Source of the DNA: Verrucomicrobiota bacterium
Lineage (GTDB): Bacteria; Verrucomicrobiota; Verrucomicrobiae; Limisphaerales; UBA11358
DNA: 64,000 bases
Reading direction: 5' to 3'
Assembly: GCA_014860005.1 (NCBI GenBank)
Contig: JACZKP010000003.1
Coordinates: 1-64,000, forward strand
The notes beneath the pieces were generated by a model. That model was not told where the DNA came from. It searched no databases and worked only from the letters and a program-made list of their open reading frames with translations. This document shows positions 36,300 through 45,009 of the stretch, piece by piece. Within the stretch, counting starts at the first letter, position 1. The number at the start of each line of letters is the position of its first letter. A program made the translations under genes and the position numbers.

Positions 36300-36348
36300 A
36301 ACCAAAAGACCACGGACAACGGACTACTGACTACTGACTACCTTAACC

Positions 36349-38832
36349 ATGAAAACAAATCCGAAATCCGAAACTGGAGGAGCACGGACTGTTTCGTCCG
36401 CGAATCCCCGCCGTTGGCCGCATGTCCTGTTATTGACGCTCGCCGCGACGCTCGCAACGCACGCCGCCACTCTTGTTTGGACCAACAGTAGCGGCGGCAA
36501 TTGGAATCTCGCCGCGAACTGGGAGCCGAATCAAGTGCCCGGCGCAAGCGACACCGCCATCATCACCAACGATGGCACCTACATCGTCACGCTGAATGTT
36601 GATCCCACCGTCGCCGTGTTGCTGCTGGGTGGTTCATCCGGCACGCAGACACTGACCCTGGCGGGGCGCACGTTGACCTTGAACGGCAGCATGACCGTTG
36701 CGACGAATGGACTGATCAACTTCAACGGGGGTTCGCTTGCCGGCAGCGGCCACTATCATGTGGAAGGCACACTTAACTGGGTGGCGGGCACGGTGAACTC
36801 GAACGCCACCATGAGCGTTGCCGGGGGCGGATTGGTCACCATCGCCAGCGGGCCGCAATACACCAAGTATCTCTACGGCAGCCTGACCAACGCGGGAACA
36901 ATCGTCTGGCAGCCATCCGGCAGTCTCTACCTCGGCGGAACCTTGCACAACACCGCCAATGGTCTCTTTGACGCGCAGATGGACGGGACCATTGGTCAGT
37001 TGAATTCAGAGGCCGTCATCCTAAACGAGGGGGTGTTCCGCAAGTCCGCGGGCCCGGGCAACATCAACTGTTACGTGCGCCTGATCAACCTTGGCACGGT
37101 GGATGTCCAAACGGGCCGGCTGACGCTGGCCACGCCCGCCGAGTTCCAGTCCGGCTGCGCGTTCACGGGCGCCGGCCAGACCTGGATGAACAGCGGCACC
37201 AACGTCATGGCTGGCGATCTTTATTCAGAAAACCTCGTGCTGCTCTACGGCGCCACTCTCGTCGGCACCGGCGTCGTGGACGGAACGCTTTCCTGGGAAG
37301 GAGGCACCCTTGGCGCGGAGGCCGCGATCACGCTGGCGACCAACAGCCATTTGCGGATTGGCAGCGCCGCCCAGCACATCAAGGTTCTCAACGGCTCGCT
37401 CACCAACGCCGGCACTATCACCTGGACGCCGCTGGGCACCCTGCAACTCGCGGGCACGATCCACAATCTGCCCGGCGCGCGGTTTGACATCCAGACCGCC
37501 AACACGCTGCAGACAGCCGGTGCCAGTCCCCGGTTCATCAACGACGGTGTCATCCGGCGCACCGTGGACGCCGGCAGCACCAGCATCCAGGTGCCCCTCA
37601 TCAACCGCGGCACCGTGGACGTGCAGACGGGGCGGATTGACCTGTCGGATGGCAGCGTGTTGAGCGACGGCAGCGCGTTCACCGGCGCGGGTGTGACCCG
37701 GCTGCCGGGCGGCACCATCACGCTCGATGGGACGGTGATTTCGGAAAACTTGCAACTCAACGGCGCCACCATGACCGGCTCCGGTTTGATCATCGGCAGT
37801 TTCAACTGGTCCTCCGGGGTGATTGATGCCGCGCTCTCCTTCAGCGTCACCAGCAACAGCACGCTGACCATCGGCAATGGCGTCAACTTCACCAAGTTCC
37901 TCAACGGGAATCTCACCAACGCGGGCACGGTGACCTGGCTGCCGGCCGGCTCGTTGATGCTCGGTGGGTTGCTGCACAATCAGCCCGGCGGGTTGTTCGA
38001 GGTGCAAACCGACAGCACACTTGCGTCGAATAGCCCGGCCGCCGCCGTTCTCAACGAAGGAGTGTTTCGCAAGAGCGCCGGCTCCGGCACCGCCACCTGC
38101 GGCCCGCTCTTTGCCAACCATGGGGTGGTGGAGATTTCCTCCGGCAGATTGTCATTCGTGGGCGGCTTCACGAATCCGGTTGGGACGGTCGCCCTCGCGG
38201 GTGGCACCTTTCAGAAATCTGATCCGCTGCACCTGGCCGGCGGGTTGTTGACCGGCTGGGGCAACGTGTGGACCGACGTGACCAATTCCGGCACGGTGCG
38301 GCCCTCCAGTTCAAACGGCGTGCTGACCGTGAGCGGGCGCTACGAGCAGACCTTGGGCGGAGTCACTGAGTTCGAACTGGCCGGCAACCTGCCCGGCACG
38401 AATCAAAGTCGCCTGAACATTACCGGCGCGGCCACGTTGCGGGGGATTGTTGATGTCCGTTGGAGCGATGGATTTGCGCCGGAGCCGGGCGCCAACTTCC
38501 CGGTGATGACGTTTGCCTCGCGCCGGGGCGAGTTCAGTTGTTATGACAACTGCCTCCTGCTGGGGCAGGGCCGGCGGCTCGTGCCCGTTTACAGCGCGAC
38601 GAGTTTCAACCTCAACACGGTCGCCGCGCCCGAGCCGGAAGGGGTGCCGTTGCACGTCGTGGTGGACGGCGGTGCGCTGGTGGCATGGCCGGTGGAATTT
38701 ACGGGCTACCAACTCTACTGGAGCACGAACCTCGCGCAGACGAACTGGACCCTGCTCCCCGGCGCAACGAATCGCTGGCTCGAATTCCCGCCGTTACCCC
38801 CGGCAAAATTCTACCGGCTGCACAAACCATGA
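36349..38832 (+). CDS. Secreted beta-helix/autotransporter-like repeat protein
   Basis: An 827-residue protein with a basic N-terminus and signal segment (V-L-L-L-T-L-A-A-T-L-A-T-H-A). It opens with W-T-N-S-S-G-G-N-W and A-N-W-E-P-N-Q-V-P, a motif that begins many Verrucomicrobia passenger-like proteins. Repeats of about 190-200 residues follow, each with L-x-G-S-L-T-N-A-G-T-I-x-W, then L-x-G-T-[LI]-H-N and a V-x-N-E-G-V-F-R-K-S-A-G block; a parallel beta-helix is likely. There is no outer-membrane barrel. The C-terminus has L-Y-W-S-T-N-L and ends K-F-Y-R-L-H-K-P, the shared tail. It starts 49 bp after the RHS gene, so co-transcription is likely. Confidence 0.82.
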   Translation: MKTNPKSETGGARTVSSANPRRWPHVLLLTLAATLATHAATLVWTNSSGGNWNLAANWEPNQVPGASDTAIITNDGTYIVTLNVDPTVAVLLLGGSSGTQTLTLAGRTLTLNGSMTVATNGLINFNGGSLAGSGHYHVEGTLNWVAGTVNSNATMSVAGGGLVTIASGPQYTKYLYGSLTNAGTIVWQPSGSLYLGGTLHNTANGLFDAQMDGTIGQLNSEAVILNEGVFRKSAGPGNINCYVRLINLGTVDVQTGRLTLATPAEFQSGCAFTGAGQTWMNSGTNVMAGDLYSENLVLLYGATLVGTGVVDGTLSWEGGTLGAEAAITLATNSHLRIGSAAQHIKVLNGSLTNAGTITWTPLGTLQLAGTIHNLPGARFDIQTANTLQTAGASPRFINDGVIRRTVDAGSTSIQVPLINRGTVDVQTGRIDLSDGSVLSDGSAFTGAGVTRLPGGTITLDGTVISENLQLNGATMTGSGLIIGSFNWSSGVIDAALSFSVTSNSTLTIGNGVNFTKFLNGNLTNAGTVTWLPAGSLMLGGLLHNQPGGLFEVQTDSTLASNSPAAAVLNEGVFRKSAGSGTATCGPLFANHGVVEISSGRLSFVGGFTNPVGTVALAGGTFQKSDPLHLAGGLLTGWGNVWTDVTNSGTVRPSSSNGVLTVSGRYEQTLGGVTEFELAGNLPGTNQSRLNITGAATLRGIVDVRWSDGFAPEPGANFPVMTFASRRGEFSCYDNCLLLGQGRRLVPVYSATSFNLNTVAAPEPEGVPLHVVVDGGALVAWPVEFTGYQLYWSTNLAQTNWTLLPGATNRWLEFPPLPPAKFYRLHKP

Positions 38833-38897
38833 GCACAAAATCCCGAATCCAAAATCTGCAAATCCAAAACTGAATCTGCTAGAAGAATGGAAAGAAA

Positions 38898-40970
38898 ATG
38901 AAAACTGGAACACGAACAGCAAAACAAACAGTGACACTCAGCCTCGGCGCGCTCGCGCTCGGGGTTTACATGGCCGCGCAGGCGGCGGACGTGAGCGAAT
39001 ACGGCGTCCTCAAGGGCAGGCAGGGGTATGTCCAGTATGACGCCGCGACGCCCGGCGACGACTTCATCTTCTACTGGTGGTCGGCCTCGGTCCGCTTGAC
39101 CGCCGCCGGTTTGGTCACCGAGGCCACCGTGACGCCACCGGGGATGGAGGCAATCTCCCTCTTTGAGCAGGACGACCCCAGGTTGCTCCAGTTTGAAACC
39201 ATTGGCGGACTGACCCTGCCGGATATGAACGCAAACTTCCCCAACGGCAACTACGGCGTGGCCATGACGACGGCAAACGACGGCAACCCCAACGTCACCC
39301 TCAGCCTGACGGGCGATTCGTATCCCAACACGCCGACGTTCCAGAACTTCGGCACGCTCGAAACGGTCAATCCCTCGGCAGCCTTCACGCTGAGTTGGTC
39401 GGCGTTCTCGGGCGGCACGGCCAATGACTACATCCAGGTGTGCATCGTGGATGGCGACAACAACGAGGCCTTCAAGACGCCGGCTTTCGGCGTGGCGGGC
39501 GCGTTGAGCGGCACCACCACGTCCGTGATCATTCCGGCCAGCACGCTGGCGGCGGAGTCTTACTACACCGTCACGCTAACCTTCATCAAGGTGGTAACTC
39601 GCAACACCTCCAGCTACCCCGGCGTTATCGGACTGGCGGGTTATTACAAGAGCACCGAAGCCAGTCTCTCCACCACTGCGGCCGGCGGGCCGGATACCAC
39701 CCCGCCACAACTGGTTTCCAGCGTCCCACTGAACGGCGCTGCTGGCGTGGCGGTGAATTCACCCGTCGTCTTTACGTTCAACGAAGCGATGGCCGAGGCC
39801 CAGTCCATCGCCTGGACCGCCAACGTCAGCGCCGGCGGCTTCCTCTATAACTGGAGTGGCGATGGCCGCACGCTCACTTGCAACTACCTCGCATCGCTGC
39901 CGGCTGGCGCGACGATTACCTGGACGTTGAACCCGTCCGCCCAGCCGCTGGATTTCGCGGACGTGGCGGGCAACCCGCTTCCCGCCAACACCTACTCCGG
40001 CAGTTTCACGACGACCAGCGGCGGCAGCACGAATTGCTACGGCGAAGACGACGGCTGGGGGGCGGGAGGTGCCAGCAAGCAACTGACCTACGTTCAGACC
40101 AGTTCGTCCGCGCCCACGCCGCATTCGACCCGCGCGGCGACGTTCTCCGGCAGCGTGATCTCGCCAACCAACAACCCGGTAACCGCCGCGCATCTTCAGG
40201 TTCCCGGCGGTCCGCTACTCACGCTCACAAACTTCATGGGCATGGGGCGCTCCTTCGTAGCTATGGAGAACTACGCCTCCCAAAGCGCTTTGGACACCGC
40301 CCGCCCCAGCGGCAACTACAACCTGCAACTCGCCCGCACGTCCGGTTCCCCCTCCGCTAACATCAGCCTGAGCGGGAGCTACCCAAACACGCCGCAAATC
40401 GTGAACTACGAGGCGGCGCAAGCGGTTAATCCCGCTGCGGACTTCGTGCTGCAATTCAACGGCTTCACCGGCGCGGCGGGCAGCGACAGCGTGGGGGTGT
40501 CCCTCGTCAATCCCAGTGCGTTCTGGAGTTGGCATGCTCCGGACCCCTGCGTGCCACGCACCTTGGCCAACACGGCCACGTCTGTCACCATTCCCGCCGG
40601 CACGCTGCAATCGGGCACGGTCTATCAAGGCACGCTTTCCTACACGCGATTCCCCTATTCGAGCACGAACGCCATCGCGGAAATGCAACTCCTCTCGATG
40701 CTTCAGAAGTCAGTCGAGTTCACTCTCAAGACCACCGGCAGCAGCAGCGGCGGCCCTCGATTCATCAGTTGGCGCCGGCTTGCGAACGGCAACATCGAGC
40801 TCAAGCTCCAAGGCACGCCCGGCAAGAGCTACATGATCGAGGTTTCGGAGAACTTGGCCGGCTGGACCGACACCGTGCCGCTCCAGGCGCCTCTGGACGG
40901 CGTGATCACACACGAGATTTCACCTGGCAATTACGGCAGCCCGGCGTTTTTCCGGGCCAGGGAGATGTAG
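38898..40970 (+). CDS. Secreted protein with duplicated domain and Big_5-like Ig domain
   Basis: A 690-residue protein with a signal peptide (1-29, cleavage near A-A-Q-A-A-D). Two homologous domains (about 30-255 and 375-610) share G-N-Y, S-L-[TS]-G-[DS]-x-Y-P-N-T-P and V-N-P-[SA]-A-[AD]-F. Between them lies a Big_5/SbsA-like Ig segment (about 260-370; D-T-T-P-P-Q-L-V-S-S-V-P, F-T-F-N-E-A-M). The C-terminus has Y-M-I-E-V-S-E-N-L-A-G-W and ends F-F-R-A-R-E-M. It follows the beta-helix gene by 65 bp, making a three-gene set of surface proteins. No enzyme motif was found. Confidence 0.8.
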   Translation: MKTGTRTAKQTVTLSLGALALGVYMAAQAADVSEYGVLKGRQGYVQYDAATPGDDFIFYWWSASVRLTAAGLVTEATVTPPGMEAISLFEQDDPRLLQFETIGGLTLPDMNANFPNGNYGVAMTTANDGNPNVTLSLTGDSYPNTPTFQNFGTLETVNPSAAFTLSWSAFSGGTANDYIQVCIVDGDNNEAFKTPAFGVAGALSGTTTSVIIPASTLAAESYYTVTLTFIKVVTRNTSSYPGVIGLAGYYKSTEASLSTTAAGGPDTTPPQLVSSVPLNGAAGVAVNSPVVFTFNEAMAEAQSIAWTANVSAGGFLYNWSGDGRTLTCNYLASLPAGATITWTLNPSAQPLDFADVAGNPLPANTYSGSFTTTSGGSTNCYGEDDGWGAGGASKQLTYVQTSSSAPTPHSTRAATFSGSVISPTNNPVTAAHLQVPGGPLLTLTNFMGMGRSFVAMENYASQSALDTARPSGNYNLQLARTSGSPSANISLSGSYPNTPQIVNYEAAQAVNPAADFVLQFNGFTGAAGSDSVGVSLVNPSAFWSWHAPDPCVPRTLANTATSVTIPAGTLQSGTVYQGTLSYTRFPYSSTNAIAEMQLLSMLQKSVEFTLKTTGSSSGGPRFISWRRLANGNIELKLQGTPGKSYMIEVSENLAGWTDTVPLQAPLDGVITHEISPGNYGSPAFFRAREM

Positions 40971-40972
40971 CC

Positions 40973-41240
40973 TCGGCCCCGCAGAAATCCAGTTCGCCGT
41001 CGGCGTTGGCGAAATTATCCGGGCAGATCGCGTAGTGTAGAATCTGATCGTAGCGTTTGTCCTTGGCCAGGTTGGTGCCGTGCGCGCCCAGTAACGCCTT
41101 CGGGATTTCCAGCCCGTACTTGGTGATAGCTTGGAAGAGCGGGCTGGTGCGTGTCGGGATGCTGAAATCGCCCATCACGATGATGGTCCTTGTCCTCGTT
41201 GTTCTTCTCGCGGCGTTTGCCTTCGATCCAGTCGCTTGGA
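40973..41240 (-). pseudogene. 3' remnant of an endonuclease/exonuclease/phosphatase gene
   Basis: On the minus strand, T-I-I-V-M-G-D-F-S-I-P followed by G-L-E-I-P and Y-D-Q-I-L-H matches the C-terminal third of the EEP (DNase I-like) fold. Just upstream in another frame, K-R-R-E-K-N-N-E-D-K-D continues the same family, so a frameshift lies near 41190. The 5' two-thirds are absent; the CoA-ligase gene ends exactly there. Confidence 0.65.
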
Positions 41241-42545
41241 TCAAGCGCATCGCACCCACCGCTTCGCTTTCATCTCAAACCGCGGCAGGGCGCCTGGGGC
41301 GACGGCGCTTACCGGTACGCGCAGGGCGAGGGCGGTTTCAAACGCCTTCGTCACGTGCGCGGCCAGTTGCGTCGCGTCGCGGCAATCCACGATGGGTTCG
41401 ATCTCCACGCGCATCTCCGTCAGTGATTTCTCCTCCGTGATCCGCACCTGGTATTCCGCGACGCCCTCGCAGGAACGCACAATCTCCTCCACCGCGCTGG
41501 GGTAAACATTCACTCCCCGCACAATGATCATGTCGTCCACGCGGCCGAGGATGCCGCCGTCCAGCGCAAGTTCCTGGGTGCCGCAGGCGCACGAAATTCC
41601 ACGTCCACCGTTCCGCGAGCCTCGTCTCACCAGATCGCCCGTGCGATAGCGCAACAGCGGCGAGCCAGTGCGGCCCAGCGTCGTCAGGATCAACTCACCC
41701 GTCTGGCCTGGTGTGACAGAATTACCAGTGGCCGGGTCAATGATCTCGGCGTAATAGCCCGATTCCATGACATGCAAAACGCCCGGTTGGGCGGGACATT
41801 CAAACGTCACGGGGCCAACTTCCGTCATGCCGTGGTGATCGAACACCCGCGCGCCGGCCCAAAGTGATTCAATGCGCGCCCGCGTCGCCAGCACGCTGCC
41901 GCCCGGCTCGCCCGCGACCAGAATCTTCCGCACTTGCGACGCGCCGAGATCCATTGTTTCTTCCGCCGCGACCTCTCCGAGTCGGATGGCATACGTGGGC
42001 GTGCAGCAAAGCGCGGTGGCGCCATTCTCCATGATGGCGCGCAGCCGGGCGGCGCTGCTCATGCCACCGCCGGGCAGGCACAAGCAGCCCAGTCGGGCGG
42101 CGGATTCATACGCCATCCAGAATCCGATGAACGGCCCGAACGAGAAGGCAAAGTAAACCCGGTCGCCGGCAGCCACGCCCGCAGTGCGAAAGACCGTCAT
42201 CCAGTTTTCCACCATCCAATCCCAACTCTCCGGCGTGTCCAGCCAGCGCAACGGCGTGCCGCTGGTGCCGCTGGTTTGATGGAAGCGGGTGTAGCGATTG
42301 AGCGGATAAGTCAGGTTCGTTCCAAACGGCTGATTCCGACGCTGGTCTTCCACAAGTTCCGGTTTGGTGGTGAAAGGAAAACGTGCGGAATAATCCTCCA
42401 ATGACGCGACGTCGAAGGTCACGCCAAAGCTTTGCAGTTTGCGCGTGTAAAAGGCGTTGGCGGGAATCAGTTCGGCGAGCAGGGAACGGAGTTGCTCCAA
42501 TTGAGAGGATTCCAGATCAGAACGGTTTGGGCGTTGGGTGGTCAT
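41241..42545 (-). CDS. Phenylacetate-CoA ligase family adenylate-forming enzyme
   Basis: A 434-residue member of the PaaK group, usual length 430-440. The ATP-binding P-loop is Q-T-S-G-T-S-G-T-P-L-R, the adenylate motif is F-D-H-H-G-M-T-E-V-G, and the Y-R-T-G-D-L and R-V-D-D-M-I-I-V-R-G-V-N-V blocks and the near-C-terminal Lys in F-E-M-K-A-K-R are present. Such enzymes make aryl- or acyl-CoA from acid, ATP and CoA. The acid is not evident here. Two cysteines (C-A-C-G) in the usual metal-site position are kept. ATG 42545 (M-T-T-Q-R-P) is preferred; the frame extends 40 codons upstream without homology. A thioesterase lies 1 kb away. Confidence 0.9.
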   Translation of the reverse strand: MTTQRPNRSDLESSQLEQLRSLLAELIPANAFYTRKLQSFGVTFDVASLEDYSARFPFTTKPELVEDQRRNQPFGTNLTYPLNRYTRFHQTSGTSGTPLRWLDTPESWDWMVENWMTVFRTAGVAAGDRVYFAFSFGPFIGFWMAYESAARLGCLCLPGGGMSSAARLRAIMENGATALCCTPTYAIRLGEVAAEETMDLGASQVRKILVAGEPGGSVLATRARIESLWAGARVFDHHGMTEVGPVTFECPAQPGVLHVMESGYYAEIIDPATGNSVTPGQTGELILTTLGRTGSPLLRYRTGDLVRRGSRNGGRGISCACGTQELALDGGILGRVDDMIIVRGVNVYPSAVEEIVRSCEGVAEYQVRITEEKSLTEMRVEIEPIVDCRDATQLAAHVTKAFETALALRVPVSAVAPGALPRFEMKAKRWVRCA

Positions 42546-42666
42546 TACAGTCCGAAGGCCGCACGCCGAAGGTCGAAATCCAAATTCATTTGAACTAAAC
42601 GCCCGAGTTGGTCTCTCCCAGTTGGCACACGCGGTTGAACTGGCATGACATGCATACTCTAGCAAT

Positions 42667-42999
42667 TCAAGTCAGGCCGTTGAAGGAGAGCCATAGCCGA
42701 CATAACGGGCGGTAGGCTTGATATAACGTCAAGTCGTCACCCTCGTAGTCATAGACTTTCCCGATGTCGACGAGTTGCGGATCACCACGCCGCGCAGGCC
42801 CGAGCCATCCCTCACTGCTGTGGACGGGGAATCCGCATACGTCAAAAAATAACACGAATGAGCCTCCATAGAGCAGCAGGCAAATAAGAATGCTGGCGCT
42901 CGCTCCCAATGCAATTCGTATCGGATTTCCCGTGTTCTTCTGCCACCGCACGAGCGACGAAGCGGTTCTGGGTTTTGCATTTAGTTCGGATTTCGGCAT
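42667..42999 (-). CDS. Small hypothetical membrane protein
   Basis: A 110-residue protein with one clear membrane segment (about 30-52, I-L-I-C-L-L-L-Y-G-G-S-F-V-L-F-F) and a polar C-terminus with V-Y-D-Y-E-G-D-D-L and Y-R-P-L-C-R-L-W-L. I do not recognise a named family. The start chosen is M-P-K-S-E-L-N. It is 11 bp downstream of the next gene on the same strand and probably co-transcribed with it. Confidence 0.55.
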   Translation of the reverse strand: MPKSELNAKPRTASSLVRWQKNTGNPIRIALGASASILICLLLYGGSFVLFFDVCGFPVHSSEGWLGPARRGDPQLVDIGKVYDYEGDDLTLYQAYRPLCRLWLSFNGLT

Positions 43000-43010
43000 T
43001 CGGGTGTGCG

Positions 43011-43547
43011 TCAGTGACCCGCTCTTTTCGGCGAGGTTGCCTGCGAAACGTTCGCTTGTGGATTCGGCGCCGGTGGCGGTTTGAAATACATCACCATGCC
43101 CGCTCCCACTGCCGCCAGCACAATACCGAGGAAGAACTGCGGTTTGATTGCTCCCCAACCGCCGACTGGCGGATGCTGCAGGATGGCTACGACCGCGTTC
43201 ACAATCGGCGCACCGGCGAAGATGATGGACATCACCACCGCGGGTTTGCCACCAACCCCGAACGCGAGCAACACGCCCAAGGCGCCCACCGCCCCCACGA
43301 TGCCGGCCACCAGCGACCACCAAAGACCTTTGGATGGATAATTCCAGAACGAGACGTCCGCGCCCTTGGCCATCAGGATGGCGAGCGGCGCCAACACGGC
43401 CGTCAAAAAGTATGCCACGCCGACCAAGAGAAAGGCTTTGAGGCGGCCGTTTACGGGATCGGTCATGCCCATGGTGCCGGTGTGCAGGAAAATGCCGTAC
43501 ACACCCCAACACGCCATGGTGAGGAGCGCATAAAGGAGCCAGTTCAT
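43011..43547 (-). CDS. Half-size EamA/DMT-like membrane protein
   Basis: A 178-residue protein with about five membrane segments (near 4-22, 39-60, 77-98, 103-122 and 137-155) and a Pro/Ala-rich soluble tail. M-A-C-W-G-V-Y-G near the start and A-G-A-P-I-V-N-A-V in the fourth helix look like a single EamA repeat, half of a drug/metabolite transporter. Half-size members usually dimerise. The start at 43547 (M-N-W-L-L-Y) is chosen for the first helix. Substrate unknown. Confidence 0.7.
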   Translation of the reverse strand: MNWLLYALLTMACWGVYGIFLHTGTMGMTDPVNGRLKAFLLVGVAYFLTAVLAPLAILMAKGADVSFWNYPSKGLWWSLVAGIVGAVGALGVLLAFGVGGKPAVVMSIIFAGAPIVNAVVAILQHPPVGGWGAIKPQFFLGIVLAAVGAGMVMYFKPPPAPNPQANVSQATSPKRAGH

Positions 43548-43616
43548 GGGGCGGGAATGTAGTTGCGGCCCGGCTTCACCGCAAACCGTTTGTCGCATCC
43601 GATCGCTGGCGTTGGC

Positions 43617-44057
43617 TTATGCCAGCAGTTCCGCCGGCGCCACTTCGATCTTGTCTGCAATCTCTTTGGGAATTGTTGCCGCCGTCATCTGCCTGCCGTG
43701 ATGCGTCACGCACACCACCGTGAGCGAACCGCGCGCGATTTCCACCGGCGGCTGGTCGTTCAACCGGCGGAAACGGAAGGCGTAGGTGAGGGACTTTGAC
43801 CGTTTGCGACTTACGAGCATGTGGACCTCCACTTCGTCCTCGAACCGCAACGGTTCGGAGTAATCACACTCCGCATGAACCCGCGGCCAGCCCACCGGCG
43901 GGTCCACCTGTCGGGTGACGACGGAGAAACCCAGCGACCGGAAAAACGCATGTTCGGCCACCTCCATGTAGCGGAAGAAATTCGAGTAATGCACGATGCC
44001 CGCCATGTCCGTTTCGGCGAACTCCACGCGCCGGGTGATTTTGAACTCGTACGCCAT
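43617..44057 (-). CDS. Acyl-CoA thioesterase, YbgC/4HBT family
   Basis: A 146-residue single hot-dog-fold protein. The active-site region V-E-F-A-E-T-D-M-A-G-I-V-H-Y has the conserved Asp, followed by N-F-F-R-Y-M-E-V-A-E and F-x-R-S-L-G-F, all typical of YbgC-type thioesterases. These hydrolyse acyl-CoA or hydroxybenzoyl-CoA esters. ATG 44057 (M-A-Y-E-F-K) is the family start. The nearby CoA ligase suggests, but does not prove, a shared acyl-CoA context. Confidence 0.9.
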   Translation of the reverse strand: MAYEFKITRRVEFAETDMAGIVHYSNFFRYMEVAEHAFFRSLGFSVVTRQVDPPVGWPRVHAECDYSEPLRFEDEVEVHMLVSRKRSKSLTYAFRFRRLNDQPPVEIARGSLTVVCVTHHGRQMTAATIPKEIADKIEVAPAELLA

Positions 44058-44208
44058 GGACGGAAATGTAGGATTCCAATTCGCGGTTGGCGACGCAAAA
44101 GCGCGGCCATTGCCGGCCACGACGGCCAGTCGTCGCCATCGTGGCCAGATTTTTGAGGGCCATTTTTTAGTTGCGCTGCGCCTCAAATTGCGGAAGTAGT
44201 TTCCGCCC

Positions 44209-44883
44209 ATGAACATCTTAATTCGACGGCAAAGCGTCTGGCCTCTCGCCATGCTCGGCGCACTGACAATCATTGTGGCCGCACCCCGGTTTGCCGCGGC
44301 GCAAACCGCCGCCGCGGAAAAGGCCACCCGCGAGCCGGACGTCATCTACGTGCCCACACCCTACGCCGTCGTGAACAAGATGCTGGAGATGGCCGAAGTC
44401 AAGAAAGGCGACGTGGTGTACGACCTGGGTTGTGGCGATGGCCGAATCGTGGTGACGGCCGCCAAGAAGTACGGGGTCAAAGCCGTCGGCTTCGACATTG
44501 ATCCGCAACGGGTCAAGGAGGCTTTGGAGAACGTCCGGTCCAACAAGGTCGAACATCTCGTGACCATCAAGCAGCAGGACATCTTCACGCTGGATTTGCG
44601 CGAGGCCAGCGTGGTGACGCTCTACCTGTTGCCGGATTTGAACGTGCGGTTGATGCCGCAACTCGCCAAGCTCAAGAAAGGGTCGCGCATTGTCTCTCAT
44701 GATTTCGATATGCGCGGGGCCAAGCCCGTTCAGGTGCATAACATGAACAGCGAAAACAAGGACGGCAACGACGAGGAATACCATGGCGGCTCGCACACCA
44801 TTTACAAGTGGGTCGTGCCATGGGAGGCGGAAGGATCGGCACCGCCCGCCAAGGCCGATGGCACGTCGGGCACCAATCCTTGA
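44209..44883 (+). CDS. SAM-dependent methyltransferase with an N-terminal signal peptide
   Basis: A 224-residue protein. Residues 1-32 look like a cleavable signal (Arg-rich start, hydrophobic core, A-A-A-Q). The class I methyltransferase fold follows, with motif I V-Y-D-L-G-C-G-D-G-R at 70-79, the acidic ribose-binding residues in F-D-I-D-P at 95-99 and Q-Q-D-I-F later. Motif IV-like T-L-Y-L-L-P-D-L-N is present. Methyl transfer needs cytoplasmic SAM, so a secreted form is puzzling. Substrate unknown. The gene stands alone, 127 bp before the lactonase gene. Confidence 0.82.
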   Translation: MNILIRRQSVWPLAMLGALTIIVAAPRFAAAQTAAAEKATREPDVIYVPTPYAVVNKMLEMAEVKKGDVVYDLGCGDGRIVVTAAKKYGVKAVGFDIDPQRVKEALENVRSNKVEHLVTIKQQDIFTLDLREASVVTLYLLPDLNVRLMPQLAKLKKGSRIVSHDFDMRGAKPVQVHNMNSENKDGNDEEYHGGSHTIYKWVVPWEAEGSAPPAKADGTSGTNP

Positions 44884-45009
44884 AGGCGCGGACTCAGGAA
44901 AGAATGGCAGCCAGGCTGCCGGGCGGCGGGGTTGGGGGCAGCCGGCGGCGGCGGTGAATTGATTGGATGCGAAGTTGACGCGGCGTTGCCGTCCGCGGAA
45001 GCTTGAACC

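Noticed and set aside
35061..36305. 414-residue minus-strand frame at the RHS 3' end
   Set aside because: Overlaps the conserved RHS core end and the D-P-N-E-K-V-G domain; no homology of its own.
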